DNA from: CAZGAH01 sp964523295
Lineage (GTDB): Bacteria; Desulfobacterota; Desulfovibrionia; Desulfovibrionales; Desulfovibrionaceae
Assembly: GCA_964523295.1 (NCBI GenBank)
Contig: CAZGAH010000057.1
Coordinates: 1 to 27,300 of the forward strand
Direction of reading: 5' to 3'
DNA length: 27,300 nucleotides
The notes beneath the pieces were generated by a model. That model made no database searches, was not told where the DNA came from, and was given only the letters and a program-made list of their open reading frames with translations. Below are positions 1-8,960 of this stretch, piece after piece. The first letter of the stretch is position 1; each line of letters opens with the position of its first letter. The position numbers and the translations under genes were made by a program.

Positions 1-110
1 GTTTTGAATTCGAGGTTGGTCGTGTGGCTCGTGAACGCACCGACACCCACGCCGTTGATCGTCTTGGGATCGGCCACGGTCGGCACGTCGGTAGGGATTT
101 CACGATGCAC
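1..110 (-). CDS. Possible N-terminal part of an unidentified gene leaving the window
   Basis: Downstream of the GT9 gene on the same strand, an open frame runs from a GTG at 110 to the window edge. It has strongly GC-rich third codon positions and reads roughly VHREIPTDVPTVADPK followed by a Gly/Val-rich stretch. The GTG lies just after the GT9 stop (117-115), so the two would be tightly coupled. No ATG and no well-spaced ribosome site precede it, so the true start may lie inside the GT9 gene. I do not recognise the family from 36 residues. It could also be chance openness in GC-rich DNA. Confidence 0.25.
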   Translation of the reverse strand, partial: MHREIPTDVPTVADPKTINGVGVGAFTSHTTNLEFK

Positions 111-114
111 AGCC

Positions 115-1023
115 TCACGGCAAGGCGCAGTCGACGCGCTCAACATCGAGCAATTCCAGGCAAAGCGGCCGGTCGCAGTTGAGGGCGGCTGTGGCCAGGG
201 TACACGGGCGGCAGGGCAGGGCGAGGGCGAGGGAGCGGAGGCTGACCGGGCGCCATTGGCGAGCGGACGTTGGTCCGAAGAGCACCAGGCCCGGAACGCG
301 GAGATGACCGGCCAGGTGCATGGGGCCGCAGTCGTTGCCCATCACGCGGCCGGCCCGGAGCAGCGTTGCGCTCAGGGCGGATTCGTCCGCGGGGGCGATG
401 ACCCGGGCCTCGGGCGGGAGCAGTTCTCTGAGCCCCCGCTCCATTTCAACGGGGCCGAGCACGAACGCGGGCTTCAGCCCGCGTTGCGCGAGGCGCTCCG
501 CCAGTTCCAGGAATTTGGGCAGGGGCCACTGTTTGGCCGGATGCCCGGCGCCCGGGAAGAGCAGGGTGGTGTCGCGGTCCGCGCTTTCGGCGCTCCAGCG
601 ACCGAACAGCCGTTGCCATGTCTCAAGCCAGTCCGTTGCGCGCGGGACGCCGTATGCCTCCAGGGCATTGAGCGCGACGAGTCGGGCAGGACGACCGGAC
701 GGCTCGACAAGGGGGATGAACCAGAGGTTGGCGTGGCGTACGGCGGCGGGGCAGCGTTGCAGGCCGAACCAGACGACCAGCGTATCCGTGCCCAGCGCGT
801 CGGGCCAGGTTTCGGTGCTGTACAGCGCGCCGATGGCGGCGGCGGTGCGCGGGTCAGCGGCAACGCAGTCCAGGTCCCTGAGCCAGCACAACCGGCTGCT
901 TCGCCCGGCCCAGAGCAGGGGGACAGCCGGAAACGCCCGTCTCAGGGTCAGCAGGCCGGGCCAGACGAGCAGAAAGTCGCCCAGGGCGCCGTTGTGGACG
1001 ACGACAATCTTGTCAGGCGTCAT
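115..1023 (-). CDS. Glycosyltransferase family 9 (heptosyltransferase-like)
   Basis: Encodes about 302 aa from the ATG at 1023 (MTPDKIVVVHNGALGDFLL). The N-terminal beta-strand followed by a G-x-L-G-D loop is the nucleotide-sugar transferase opening typical of GT9. The C-terminal half carries the family signature GNDCGPMHLAGHL and then LFGPTSARQWRP, which in known members lines the donor-sugar pocket. GT9 enzymes add heptose or related sugars to the lipopolysaccharide core at the cytoplasmic face of the inner membrane. The acceptor cannot be told from sequence. A second ATG at 1050 would add nine residues; neither start has a clear Shine-Dalgarno, and 1023 is preferred because the conserved strand begins there. 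The protein is slightly short for the family. It is divergent from the NUDIX gene, with about 105 bp between the starts. Family call is firm, substrate unknown. Confidence 0.85.
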   Translation of the reverse strand: MTPDKIVVVHNGALGDFLLVWPGLLTLRRAFPAVPLLWAGRSSRLCWLRDLDCVAADPRTAAAIGALYSTETWPDALGTDTLVVWFGLQRCPAAVRHANLWFIPLVEPSGRPARLVALNALEAYGVPRATDWLETWQRLFGRWSAESADRDTTLLFPGAGHPAKQWPLPKFLELAERLAQRGLKPAFVLGPVEMERGLRELLPPEARVIAPADESALSATLLRAGRVMGNDCGPMHLAGHLRVPGLVLFGPTSARQWRPVSLRSLALALPCRPCTLATAALNCDRPLCLELLDVERVDCALP

Positions 1024-1128
1024 GGCTTGGGATAGGTTGCGTTGTTTCATGCCGGGCAACGCGTATGTAGGGGATGCGAGGCCCGCGTGCAACCCTGTCC
1101 GGAACACACACAGGAGGTCCTGTCGCTC

Positions 1129-1605
1129 ATGACTGGAGAAAGACCCTGCCCGCATTGCGGCCGTCCGATTACACTCTACCGCAATCCAACGCCTACGGTC
1201 GATGTCGTTGTCTACGCGCCCGGACGAGGGGTCCTGCTCGTCGAGCGGAGCAATCCGCCGGCAGGCTGGGCATTGCCCGGCGGTTTCGTGGACTACGGCG
1301 AAACCCTGGAGCACGCGGCCATTCGCGAGGCCCGGGAGGAGACCGGGCTGGACGTGGTCCTGACCGGGCTCCTCGGCGTCTACTCCGATCCGGCGCGCGA
1401 CGCCCGGATGCATACGCTCAGCGTCGTCTACGTGGCGCAGGCGACGGATCTGGCGACCCTGTCCGCCGGAGACGACGCCCGCACGGCACGATTTTTTCCC
1501 CTGGACGCGCTGCCGGGGGAGATTGCGTTTGACCATAGCCACATTCTCGCTGATTTCGCCCGGGGCCTGCAACGCCTGAATCCTTCGGCAGTCCCATCTG
1601 TCTGA
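1129..1605 (+). CDS. NUDIX hydrolase with N-terminal CxxC motif
   Basis: Encodes 158 aa. The start at 1129 is chosen because a consensus AGGAGG lies at 1112-1117, 11 bases upstream. A CPHC pair at residues 7-10 resembles the half zinc ribbon seen in some NUDIX proteins. The complete Nudix box GX5EX7REUXEEXGU spans about residues 52-74 (G52, E58, then REAREETGL), so the Mg2+-binding glutamates are intact. Such enzymes cleave nucleoside diphosphates linked to another moiety; the substrate cannot be assigned. The gene sits between a GT9 glycosyltransferase (divergent) and glgA (codirectional, 198 bp downstream), so a nucleotide-sugar or ADP-ribose type substrate is plausible but only inferred. 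Confidence 0.88.
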   Translation: MTGERPCPHCGRPITLYRNPTPTVDVVVYAPGRGVLLVERSNPPAGWALPGGFVDYGETLEHAAIREAREETGLDVVLTGLLGVYSDPARDARMHTLSVVYVAQATDLATLSAGDDARTARFFPLDALPGEIAFDHSHILADFARGLQRLNPSAVPSV

Positions 1606-1637
1606 GCGCGCAGAGTCCGCCCTCCCCTCGCCGTATC

Positions 1638-1662
1638 GTCGAAAAGTTGACACCTTTTCGAC
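1638..1662. promoter_or_regulatory. Perfect 9-bp inverted repeat between NUDIX gene and glgA
   Basis: GTCGAAAAG (1638-1646) and CTTTTCGAC (1654-1662) flank the 7-base spacer TTGACAC. There is no T-tract behind it, so it is a poor terminator. The TTGACA inside the spacer resembles a -35 box but has no good -10 at 16-18 bp. It could be an operator or an RNA hairpin. It lies just upstream of the better promoter candidate for glgA. Confidence 0.35.
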
Positions 1663-1674
1663 TCGGGACCTGCC

Positions 1675-1703
1675 TTGATATTGCAGCGAAAAATCTCTAT
1701 GAA
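1675..1703 (+). promoter_or_regulatory. Candidate sigma70 promoter for glgA
   Basis: TTGATA (1675-1680), a 17-base spacer, then TATGAA (1698-1703). This would start transcription near 1710, leaving a leader of about 95 bases before the glgA ATG. Found by eye only. Confidence 0.35.
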
Positions 1704-1803
1704 ACCGGGAAAGGCTGTACCTGAGCGCACGGGCGCCTTCACGCCCATGGAAAGGAGCTGACGCGACCGACGCCGGACGGGCCGCGTACGCGGGGAGAGA
1801 GCC

Positions 1804-3264
1804 ATGCCGCCCAAGCCATTGATTCTGTTCGCAACGTCCGAGATGTACCCCTTTTCCAAGACCGGAGGCCTCGGCGACGTACTGGGGGCACTGCCGCTGA
1901 CCCTGCACCGCATGGGTGTGAACACGGCCGTGATTGCGCCCTTCTACGGGCGTCTGAACACCTCGGAGCACCGCCTGACCCTGCTCTATTCGAATCTTCA
2001 CGTCGGATACCCCTGGGATCCGGTCACGGCTGACATCTATCTGGCCGATTTCTATGGGATGCCGGTGTTCTTCGTGCATCGGGATGAATACTTCGACCGT
2101 CGCTATTACTACAACACCTACAAAGGCGACTACTTCGACAACTGCGAGCGGTTCATCTTCTTTTGCCGCGCGGCGATGGAGTGGGTCAAACAGCTGGAGA
2201 CGCCGCCGGCGATCATCCACGCCAACGACTGGCAGACCGGCCTGATCCCGGCCTATCTCCATTACTGGCGACCGCTCGAGCCGCATCTCTGGGGCACGAA
2301 GTCAGTCATGACCATCCACAACCTGGCCTTTCAAGGCCGCTTCGCCTCGCGCCTCTTCGCCAATAGCGGCCTGCCTCCGGAAGCCTGGAACATGGAGGGG
2401 GTGGAATTCTGGGGGGATTTCAACCTGCTCAAGGCGGGGATTGCCTACGCGGACATGATCACCACGGTCAGCCCGACCTACGCCCAGGAGATTCTCACCC
2501 CGGAATTCGGCTGCGGTCTGGAAGGCATCCTGGGCAAGCGCGCCGGCAGCATCCGGGGCATCCTCAACGGCGCGGACTATCAGGTCTGGGATCCCTCCGA
2601 GGACCCCTACATCCCGAGCACCTACGGTCATGGGGCATTGAAGGGCAAGAAACGCTGCAAGCAGGAACTGATCTACGAATTGCGGCTGAACCCGTTTCTG
2701 GCGGACCGGCCGATTCTCGGATTCATCGGACGACTGCGCGAGCAGAAGGGCATCGATTTGTTGCTGAGCATCTTTCAGCGGCTCATCGAGCGCAATGTCG
2801 GCATCGTCGTATTGGGCGAAGGCAGCCTGGAGTTCGAGGAGCGGGTATTGCGACTCATGGAGGATTATCCGTTACGCCTGTCGGCCAACGTCAGCTACAC
2901 GGAGGACCTGGCCCACCGCATCCAGGCCGGGTCGGACATTTTCCTGATGCCCTCGCGCTACGAGCCCTGCGGCCTGACCCAGATATACTCCCTGCGCTAC
3001 GGCACGCCGCCCGTCGCCACGGCCGTGGGCGGGCTCAAGGACACCATCGTTCCCTATCCGCACCCCGAGGCCACGGGCTTCATCTTTGACCGCCCCGACC
3101 CGGACAGTTTTTTTCAGGCCATTTGTCAGGCCCTGGATGTCTGGGAGAACGACCCCGGGCTCTGGAGCCAGATTCGCAGCCGGGCCATGCTCCAGGCCTT
3201 CACCTGGGAGCGTTCCGCGGCCCGATACATCGACGCATACCGAGAGCTTGGCGTGATGCTGTAA
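1804..3264 (+). CDS. glgA: Glycogen (starch) synthase, GT5
   Basis: Encodes 486 aa, a normal length for bacterial GlgA (about 480). It transfers glucose from ADP-glucose (or UDP-glucose in some lineages) to the growing alpha-1,4-glucan. The N-terminal Starch_synth_cat (GT5) domain carries the nucleotide-sugar loop FSKTGGLGDVLGALP at about residues 17-31 and a HANDWQTG motif near residue 140. The C-terminal GT1-like domain begins around residue 300 with FIGRLREQKGIDLL and contains SRYEPCGLTQIYSLRYG, which includes the conserved catalytic-region Glu, then GTPPVATAVGGLKDT. All key motifs are intact. A GGAGAGA purine stretch precedes the ATG. The 3' end is followed within 4 bp by a strong hairpin. 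Sharing the locus with a cyclic glucan synthase points to glucan storage and osmolyte metabolism. Confidence 0.96.
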   Translation: MPPKPLILFATSEMYPFSKTGGLGDVLGALPLTLHRMGVNTAVIAPFYGRLNTSEHRLTLLYSNLHVGYPWDPVTADIYLADFYGMPVFFVHRDEYFDRRYYYNTYKGDYFDNCERFIFFCRAAMEWVKQLETPPAIIHANDWQTGLIPAYLHYWRPLEPHLWGTKSVMTIHNLAFQGRFASRLFANSGLPPEAWNMEGVEFWGDFNLLKAGIAYADMITTVSPTYAQEILTPEFGCGLEGILGKRAGSIRGILNGADYQVWDPSEDPYIPSTYGHGALKGKKRCKQELIYELRLNPFLADRPILGFIGRLREQKGIDLLLSIFQRLIERNVGIVVLGEGSLEFEERVLRLMEDYPLRLSANVSYTEDLAHRIQAGSDIFLMPSRYEPCGLTQIYSLRYGTPPVATAVGGLKDTIVPYPHPEATGFIFDRPDPDSFFQAICQALDVWENDPGLWSQIRSRAMLQAFTWERSAARYIDAYRELGVML

Positions 3265-3267
3265 CGT

Positions 3268-3312
3268 AACAGCCAGAACACCTCCCGCCTTCACGGGGTT
3301 GTTCTGGCTGTT
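3268..3312. terminator. 13-bp hairpin terminator between convergent glgA and the glucan synthase gene
   Basis: AACAGCCAGAACA (3268-3280) and TGTTCTGGCTGTT (3300-3312) are perfect inverted repeats around a 19-base loop, followed by CTTCC on the plus strand. The T-tract is weak. The position, four bases after the glgA stop and between convergent genes, makes a bidirectional terminator likely. Confidence 0.7.
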
Positions 3313-3378
3313 CTTCCGCCATGTGATGACCCTCACCGCTCCTGCAAAGCCGTTTCTCTTGCGGCCCTGCGTTCGCCG

Positions 3379-6300
3379 TCAGCTCAACGCCACATCCACG
3401 TAATGCTCCTGGTGGTCGTCTACGAGGGGGATCAGCCCTTGCGGCCGCGTTGATTTCTCTCTGGCGAGCTCTTGAACGCCCGCGCCGTCGACCGTCACGC
3501 GGACAGCGTGCTCCACCGTCCCGGCGACGCGCCTGACGGTGATGTGGTAGGTGGTTTCCCGATATCGATAGTGGATTTTATACGACTCCCAATGCGTTGG
3601 AACGCACGGCGAAATCCGCAGGCGATCCACTTCGAGGCTCAGGCCCAGGAGCGTCTCCACTGTCAGGCGGTACATCCACCCGGCAGCGCCGGTGTACCAG
3701 GTCCAGCCGCCACGGCGTGTATGTGGTTCCGCGGCGTAGATATCGGCGCACATGACGTAGGGCTCGACCTTATAGCTATCGAGCTGTTCCGGCCGGCTCG
3801 CGTGATGAATGGGGTTGAGCATGGCGAAGAGTTCCCAGGCGCGCACACTGTCGCCCTGCAGGGCGAAGGCCATCGTAGTCCAGATGGCGGCGTGTGTGTA
3901 TTGGCCGCCGTTCTCGCGTACGCCGGGAACGTACCCCTTGATGTAGCCTGGCTCGAGGGACGACATGTCAAAAGGCGGGGCGAGCAGTTGGACGAGTTGC
4001 GCATCGCGGTTCACCAGGCGCTTGTCCACCGCGGCCATGGCCTGACGAGCGCGGATGGGGTCACCGCCGCGGGAAATGACCGCCCAGCTCTGGCTGATCG
4101 AATCGATCTGACATTCCTCGTTCGTGGCCGAACCGAGGGGTGTCCCGTCGTCGAAGTAGGCCCGCCGGTACCAGCCTCCGTCCCAGGCGTTGAGTTCGAT
4201 GTTCTCGCGCAGCAACGACGCCTGCGCAGTGCAAAAGTCGGCGAAGGGGGAGTCGCCGCGGCTGCGCGCCAATTCGGCAAACAGTTGCAGGTTTTCGAAC
4301 AGGAACCACGCCAGCCAGACGCTCTCGCCCTTTCCCTCGCGGCCGACGAGGTTCATGCCGTCGTTCCAGTCCCCGCAGCCCATCAGCGGCAATTGATGCG
4401 CGCCGAAGCGCATCCCGTGCTTTATGGCTCGCACGCAGTGCTCGTAGAGACTCGCTGCCTCGGTTGAACGTTGTGGCAGGTCGTAACAGGCTTCTTCGTT
4501 CGGATTCAGCTCGCGGCCCTCCAGGAAGTGTACGGGCTCGTCGAGCACGCCCGTATCTCCGGTCGCCCGCGCGTACTGACAGGCGACGTACGGGAGCCAC
4601 AGATAATCGTCGGAGAAATGCGTGCGCACACCTTGCCCGTTGGGCGGATGCCACCAGTGTTGCACGTCGCCTTTGAGGAACTGGCGCTCGGCGCAACGCA
4701 GCAACTGCTCGCGCGCCAGCCACGGCATGGAGTGCAGCAACGCCAGCGTGTCCTGCAATTGATCGCGGAAGCCATAGGCGCCGCCGGATTGATAATACCC
4801 GCTACGGCCCCAGAACCGGCTGGACAGCGTCTGATAGACGAGCCAACCGTTGGCGAGCACGTTCAAGGCCATATCAGGCGTCTCGACGTGCACCGCACCC
4901 AGGGTGTGATTCCAGTGTCCCCAGACCGTCTCCAGCGCCTGCCTTGCGCCGGCAGAGAAGCCAAAGCGCTGCATGAAATACTGCGCCTCGTCCGTAGAGC
5001 CTGCCGCACCGAACACGATTTCGCGCTCCTGCCCTTCAGCCAGTTCGATATGCGTCTGGAGCGCGGCGCATGGATCGAGGCCGGCGCCAACCGTACCCGA
5101 CAAACGCTTGCGAAGTAAGGCTGCCGGTTTTGACAGCGCGCCATTCCGGCCGATGAATTCGGCGCGGCTTCCGGTCACCGAACGCTCCAACTCGCTGATC
5201 TGCGCGAAAACGACTCGATTCGCGCATTCGCGGCCGTATGCGTTGCGGGCGAGCAGCGCACCGCTCTGCGGGTCGATTTCGGTGACGATATGCATCAGGT
5301 TGGCGTGTCGCCACTCCCCGAGCACAAGCTCCCAATACCCGGTCAGCGACAGGCGCCGTGGTCGCTTGGAATGGTTGCGCAGCGTCACCACGGCAAACTT
5401 CACCGGCGCGTCCATGGCGACGTAGACCGTCAGCTCGGACGAGACGCCGGATTCGTAGTGCTCGAACACGCTGTACCCGAATCCGTGGCGGCAGACGTAA
5501 CCGGACCGACCGCGCGTGGGCCCTGGCGTCGGGGACCAGAACGCGCCCGTTTCTTCGTCGCGGATGTAAAAAGCCTCGCCGCTCACGTCGGTGAGCGGAT
5601 CGTTGTGCCAGGTAGTCAACCGGAACTCGTGCGCGTTCTCCACCCAGGTGTAGGCGCCGCCGCTCTCGCTGACGACCGTGCCGATATGCGGGCTGGCGAT
5701 GACGTTGACCCAGGGCGCCGGCGTGGTCTGGCCCGGTTCGAGGGTGATGACGTACTCGCGCCCGTCCTGCGTAAACCCGCCAATACCATTGCAGAAAATA
5801 CGTTCTCGCGCAGCCAGCGGCGACACCGGCTCAGATACCGGCCGCACTAAGGGCTTCCGATACTCCTTCACGCGCTCCAGCGCCGCACGCCGCTTCACCT
5901 GCTCGACCAAGGGCTCGGCGGTGTCCACGAGGACGACGCGGGCCACGGCCTGGAACAACACGCGGTCGTCCTCGGAAAGCGCTTCGGCGCGACGCACGAA
6001 GACCCCGCCAGGCTTGTCCACGACATGCGCTTCCGGCCCCGAATTGATCAACCCCATGATCTGATCGTGCAAGGCAGCCCGATAACCCGAGAAGTCTTCG
6101 TTCATGAGCACCAGGTCCGAGGCCAGGCCCTTCATCCGCCAATAGGCGTGCGCTTGCAGCGCCTGCTTCACCAGATCGATGCGGCTCAAATCCCCGATGC
6201 GCAACAGCACGATCGGCAGATCGCCCGAAATCCCAAAGCGCCACAACCCGGACTGGCCGAGCTGGTTGCGGGCGATGAGACTGGACGAAGCGCGCAGCAG

Positions 6301-8950
6301 GGCGTTGCCATAGATGACCGAGGAGGCCAGGCGACCATAGACCTGCGCGTCGGCTTCCGTGGCGTTCAGTCGCCGCAAGACCTCCTGGCTTTGGAACCAG
6401 GCCATTTCAAAGGCACGTTCGACAAAGTGCCGGTCGCAATACTTGCCCAGCAATGTCAACGCGCCCTCGCGCGTGCTCGCGACCCCGGAGATAATCTGCA
6501 CGGTCGCGGCGCAGTCAGGCGCCAGGCGTATGGAGCGACGGATCGCCACGACAGGATCGAGCACAGACCCTGCCGTGTTCGATAGCACCGTCCCGCTCTC
6601 CTTGCCCTCCAACGCCGCGGGGTTGGCCGCTGTTCGCCCGCGGCCGATGAATCGGGCGCGGTCCGTCTCGTACGAGGGAGCCTCGGACTCCGCGTCGGGC
6701 GCGGCCAGGAGGTGAAACATCCACGGCGTTTGCTCCCCCGGCGTGCGGGGCCGCCGCGTACAGAGTATCGCCTGCCGCTCGGGCAGAATCTCGGTCTGCA
6801 CGAACAGGTTGCTGAAGGCGCGGTGGGCCATATCCGCATTCAAGGGCGCCAGGACGACCTCCGCGTAGCTCGTTACCTCGATACGCCGCGTACTCGAGGA
6901 GTGGTTGGCGAGCGTGACGCGGCGGATCTCGACGTCGTCCTCGGGAGAGACGCTGACCTCGGTGTGCGATTCAATCGCCTGATCGAGCCGCCGGTACTCG
7001 GCGCGCCCCTGCACGAAACTCGCCTCGTAATGGTCGGCCTTGCGCAGCGTGGGTTGATACGCGGTGGACCAATACCGCCCGGTATCCCCGTCGCGCAGAT
7101 AAATGAAGGTGCCCCAGCAGTCGGTCGTCGCGTCCTCACGCCAACGGGTGACGGCCAAATCACCCCAGCGACTGTATCCGCCGCCCGAGTTGGTGGCCAT
7201 GACGTGGTATCTGCCGTTGGAGAGCAGATGCGTCTCGGGCGTCGGTGTGTTCGGGTCGGTGAACACGCGCATGATCTCTCCCTGCTCCAAAGCAGGGGGA
7301 CGAGCCGCCGCGCTCACTTCCGCGGCGTGCGGGTGCAGCGTGACGCCCTGCTTGGGCACGCGCTCCTGGAGCAGCAATTCCGTGGCACGTGCAAGGGGCG
7401 AGGACATGAAACGACGCTGCATCGGCTGGTCGAGTAAACAATGCGCAAAGGACAACAGACTCATGCCCTGATGGTGCGCCATGAACGCATGCACTATGGA
7501 GTAATTCAGACACCGTGGCACACGCGATGGCGTATAGTCGATCGACTCGTAAAACCCATACGCGCCAAGGAACCCCTGCGCGGCCAGCGCCTGCAAATTG
7601 CAGCAGGCATCCAGCGGCGCTACCGTCAACGCCAGTGCGCTGGCGTAGGGCGCAATGACCAGATCGTCGCCCAGCCCGCGCTTGAAGCCCAGTCCGGGCA
7701 CGCCGAACGCGCGGTATTGATAGACCTGGTTGATGTCGATGGCGTTGTAGCAGGACTCGGAAATACCCCAGGAGACCCCGCGTTGCCGCCCGTATTCGAT
7801 CTGGCGCGAGACCACGGCCTTGCAGGTCTGGTCCAGCAAGGTGTCCGGGTAGCTCGGCATGATCAGCTGCGGCATGAGGTACTCGAACATCGAGCCACTC
7901 CACGAAATCAGGCTGAACTCGCCGCCATGGCGGGTCAACAGGCGGCCGAGCGAGAACCAGTGTTTCTGCGGTAATTGTCCCTGCGCGATCAGTAAAAAAC
8001 TGGCCAAACGCGCCTCGGACGCCAGCAGATCGTAGCAGGAGACGTCGCGGCGGCGTTCGCCCACGTCGTACCCGATGGCCAGCAACTCGCGACCCGTATC
8101 GTAGAGAAATCCGAAATCCATCACCGCCAGTTCGCGACAACGATCCGTCAACGCGTCGATTTTCCTGAGCCGCTCCGCAGCGCGTTGAGGAGAGCCCGCC
8201 GTGGTGCCGTCGGCGCGCAACCCGGCCAAGGCAGCCAAGGTCGGGATCTCGCCAAAACGCTGCGGCTCGGGCGTCAGGAAGAGCACGTCTTCTTCCTGCG
8301 CGCGGGCTTGTTGCACGAAGGCCCGCGCCCAATACGACAATTCGTCCTCGTCCCCGACCGGGAGCGAGGCGAGCAGCTCCTCGCCAGCGCTACGCAACGC
8401 GTTCAGCGCAGCCTTGGCGGCGGCCAGCGTCGTCGGCGGCCCCTGCTGCGCGTGCTCCTGGAATACGTTTTGGAGGGCCGCGATTTTCGCCGTCAGTTCC
8501 GGGGGGGGAGACGTGGGCGCCTGCTCGGAGAGAATCTGCAAAGTGTCCTGCAGTCCCTCAAACGCGCGCGCGGACAGAACGGGACAATCTTTCAGCTCGG
8601 CCAATCCCGCTTGCAAGGTGAGCAAACAGCCGGCCAGATTGCCGCTGTCCACCGAGGAGACGTATTGCGGGCGCAACGGCTGTAAGGTGCGCGTGTCGTA
8701 CCAGTTGTAGAAATGGCCACAGTAGCGCTCCAGTTTTTCCATGGCCTCCAGCGTGTTCTCGACGAGGCGCAGGAATTCTCCGGCGGGGATATAGCCGAAA
8801 TCATAGGCAGCCAGATCCGCCAGCAGGGCCATACCCATGTTCGTGGGCGAGGTGCGCGAGGCGATGGCCGGTATCGGAAATTCCTGGAAGTTGTCGGGCG
8901 GCAGCCAGTTGTCCCGAGGGCCGACAAATTCGGCGAAGAAGCGCCAGGTG
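3379..8950 (-). CDS. ndvB: Cyclic beta-glucan synthase, C-terminal part (glycoamylase-like + GH94 domains)
   Basis: This is the 3' portion (about 1856 aa up to the contig gap) of one giant gene whose 5' portion is at 8961-11980. It begins at the gap with TWRFFAEFVGPRDNWLPPDN, the conserved segment that follows the membrane region in NdvB/Cgs proteins. Next comes a glycoamylase-like domain (GYDVGERRRDVSCYDLLASEAR, later SGSMFEYLMP, GISESCYN and HHQGMSLL). After that come GH94-type beta-sandwich repeats and the catalytic (alpha/alpha)6 domain with YGFRDQLQD and the GCGDWNDGMN motif that contains the general-acid Asp of GH94 phosphorylases. In Cgs proteins this half controls glucan chain length by phosphorolysis and helps cyclisation. 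No internal stop or frameshift is seen. The ATG at 8838 is not a real start, because the frame stays open and conserved up to the gap. Confidence 0.9.
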
Positions 8951-8960
8951 NNNNNNNNNN
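8951..8960. other. Assembly gap (10 N) inside the cyclic glucan synthase gene
   Basis: Ten N. Taken literally, the ten-base spacing puts the two gene halves out of frame. The flanks end in GTG and start with GTG; merging them as a 3-base overlap restores a continuous frame reading AAARRTWRFFAEF, which matches the family's usual ARRTWRFFE-like segment. A true gap length of zero, or any multiple of three, would also be in frame. Confidence 0.97.

Noticed and set aside
4..1035. Long plus-strand open frame opposite the GT9 gene
   Set aside because: Antisense openness caused by GC-rich codons; the minus strand carries the conserved GT9 motifs.
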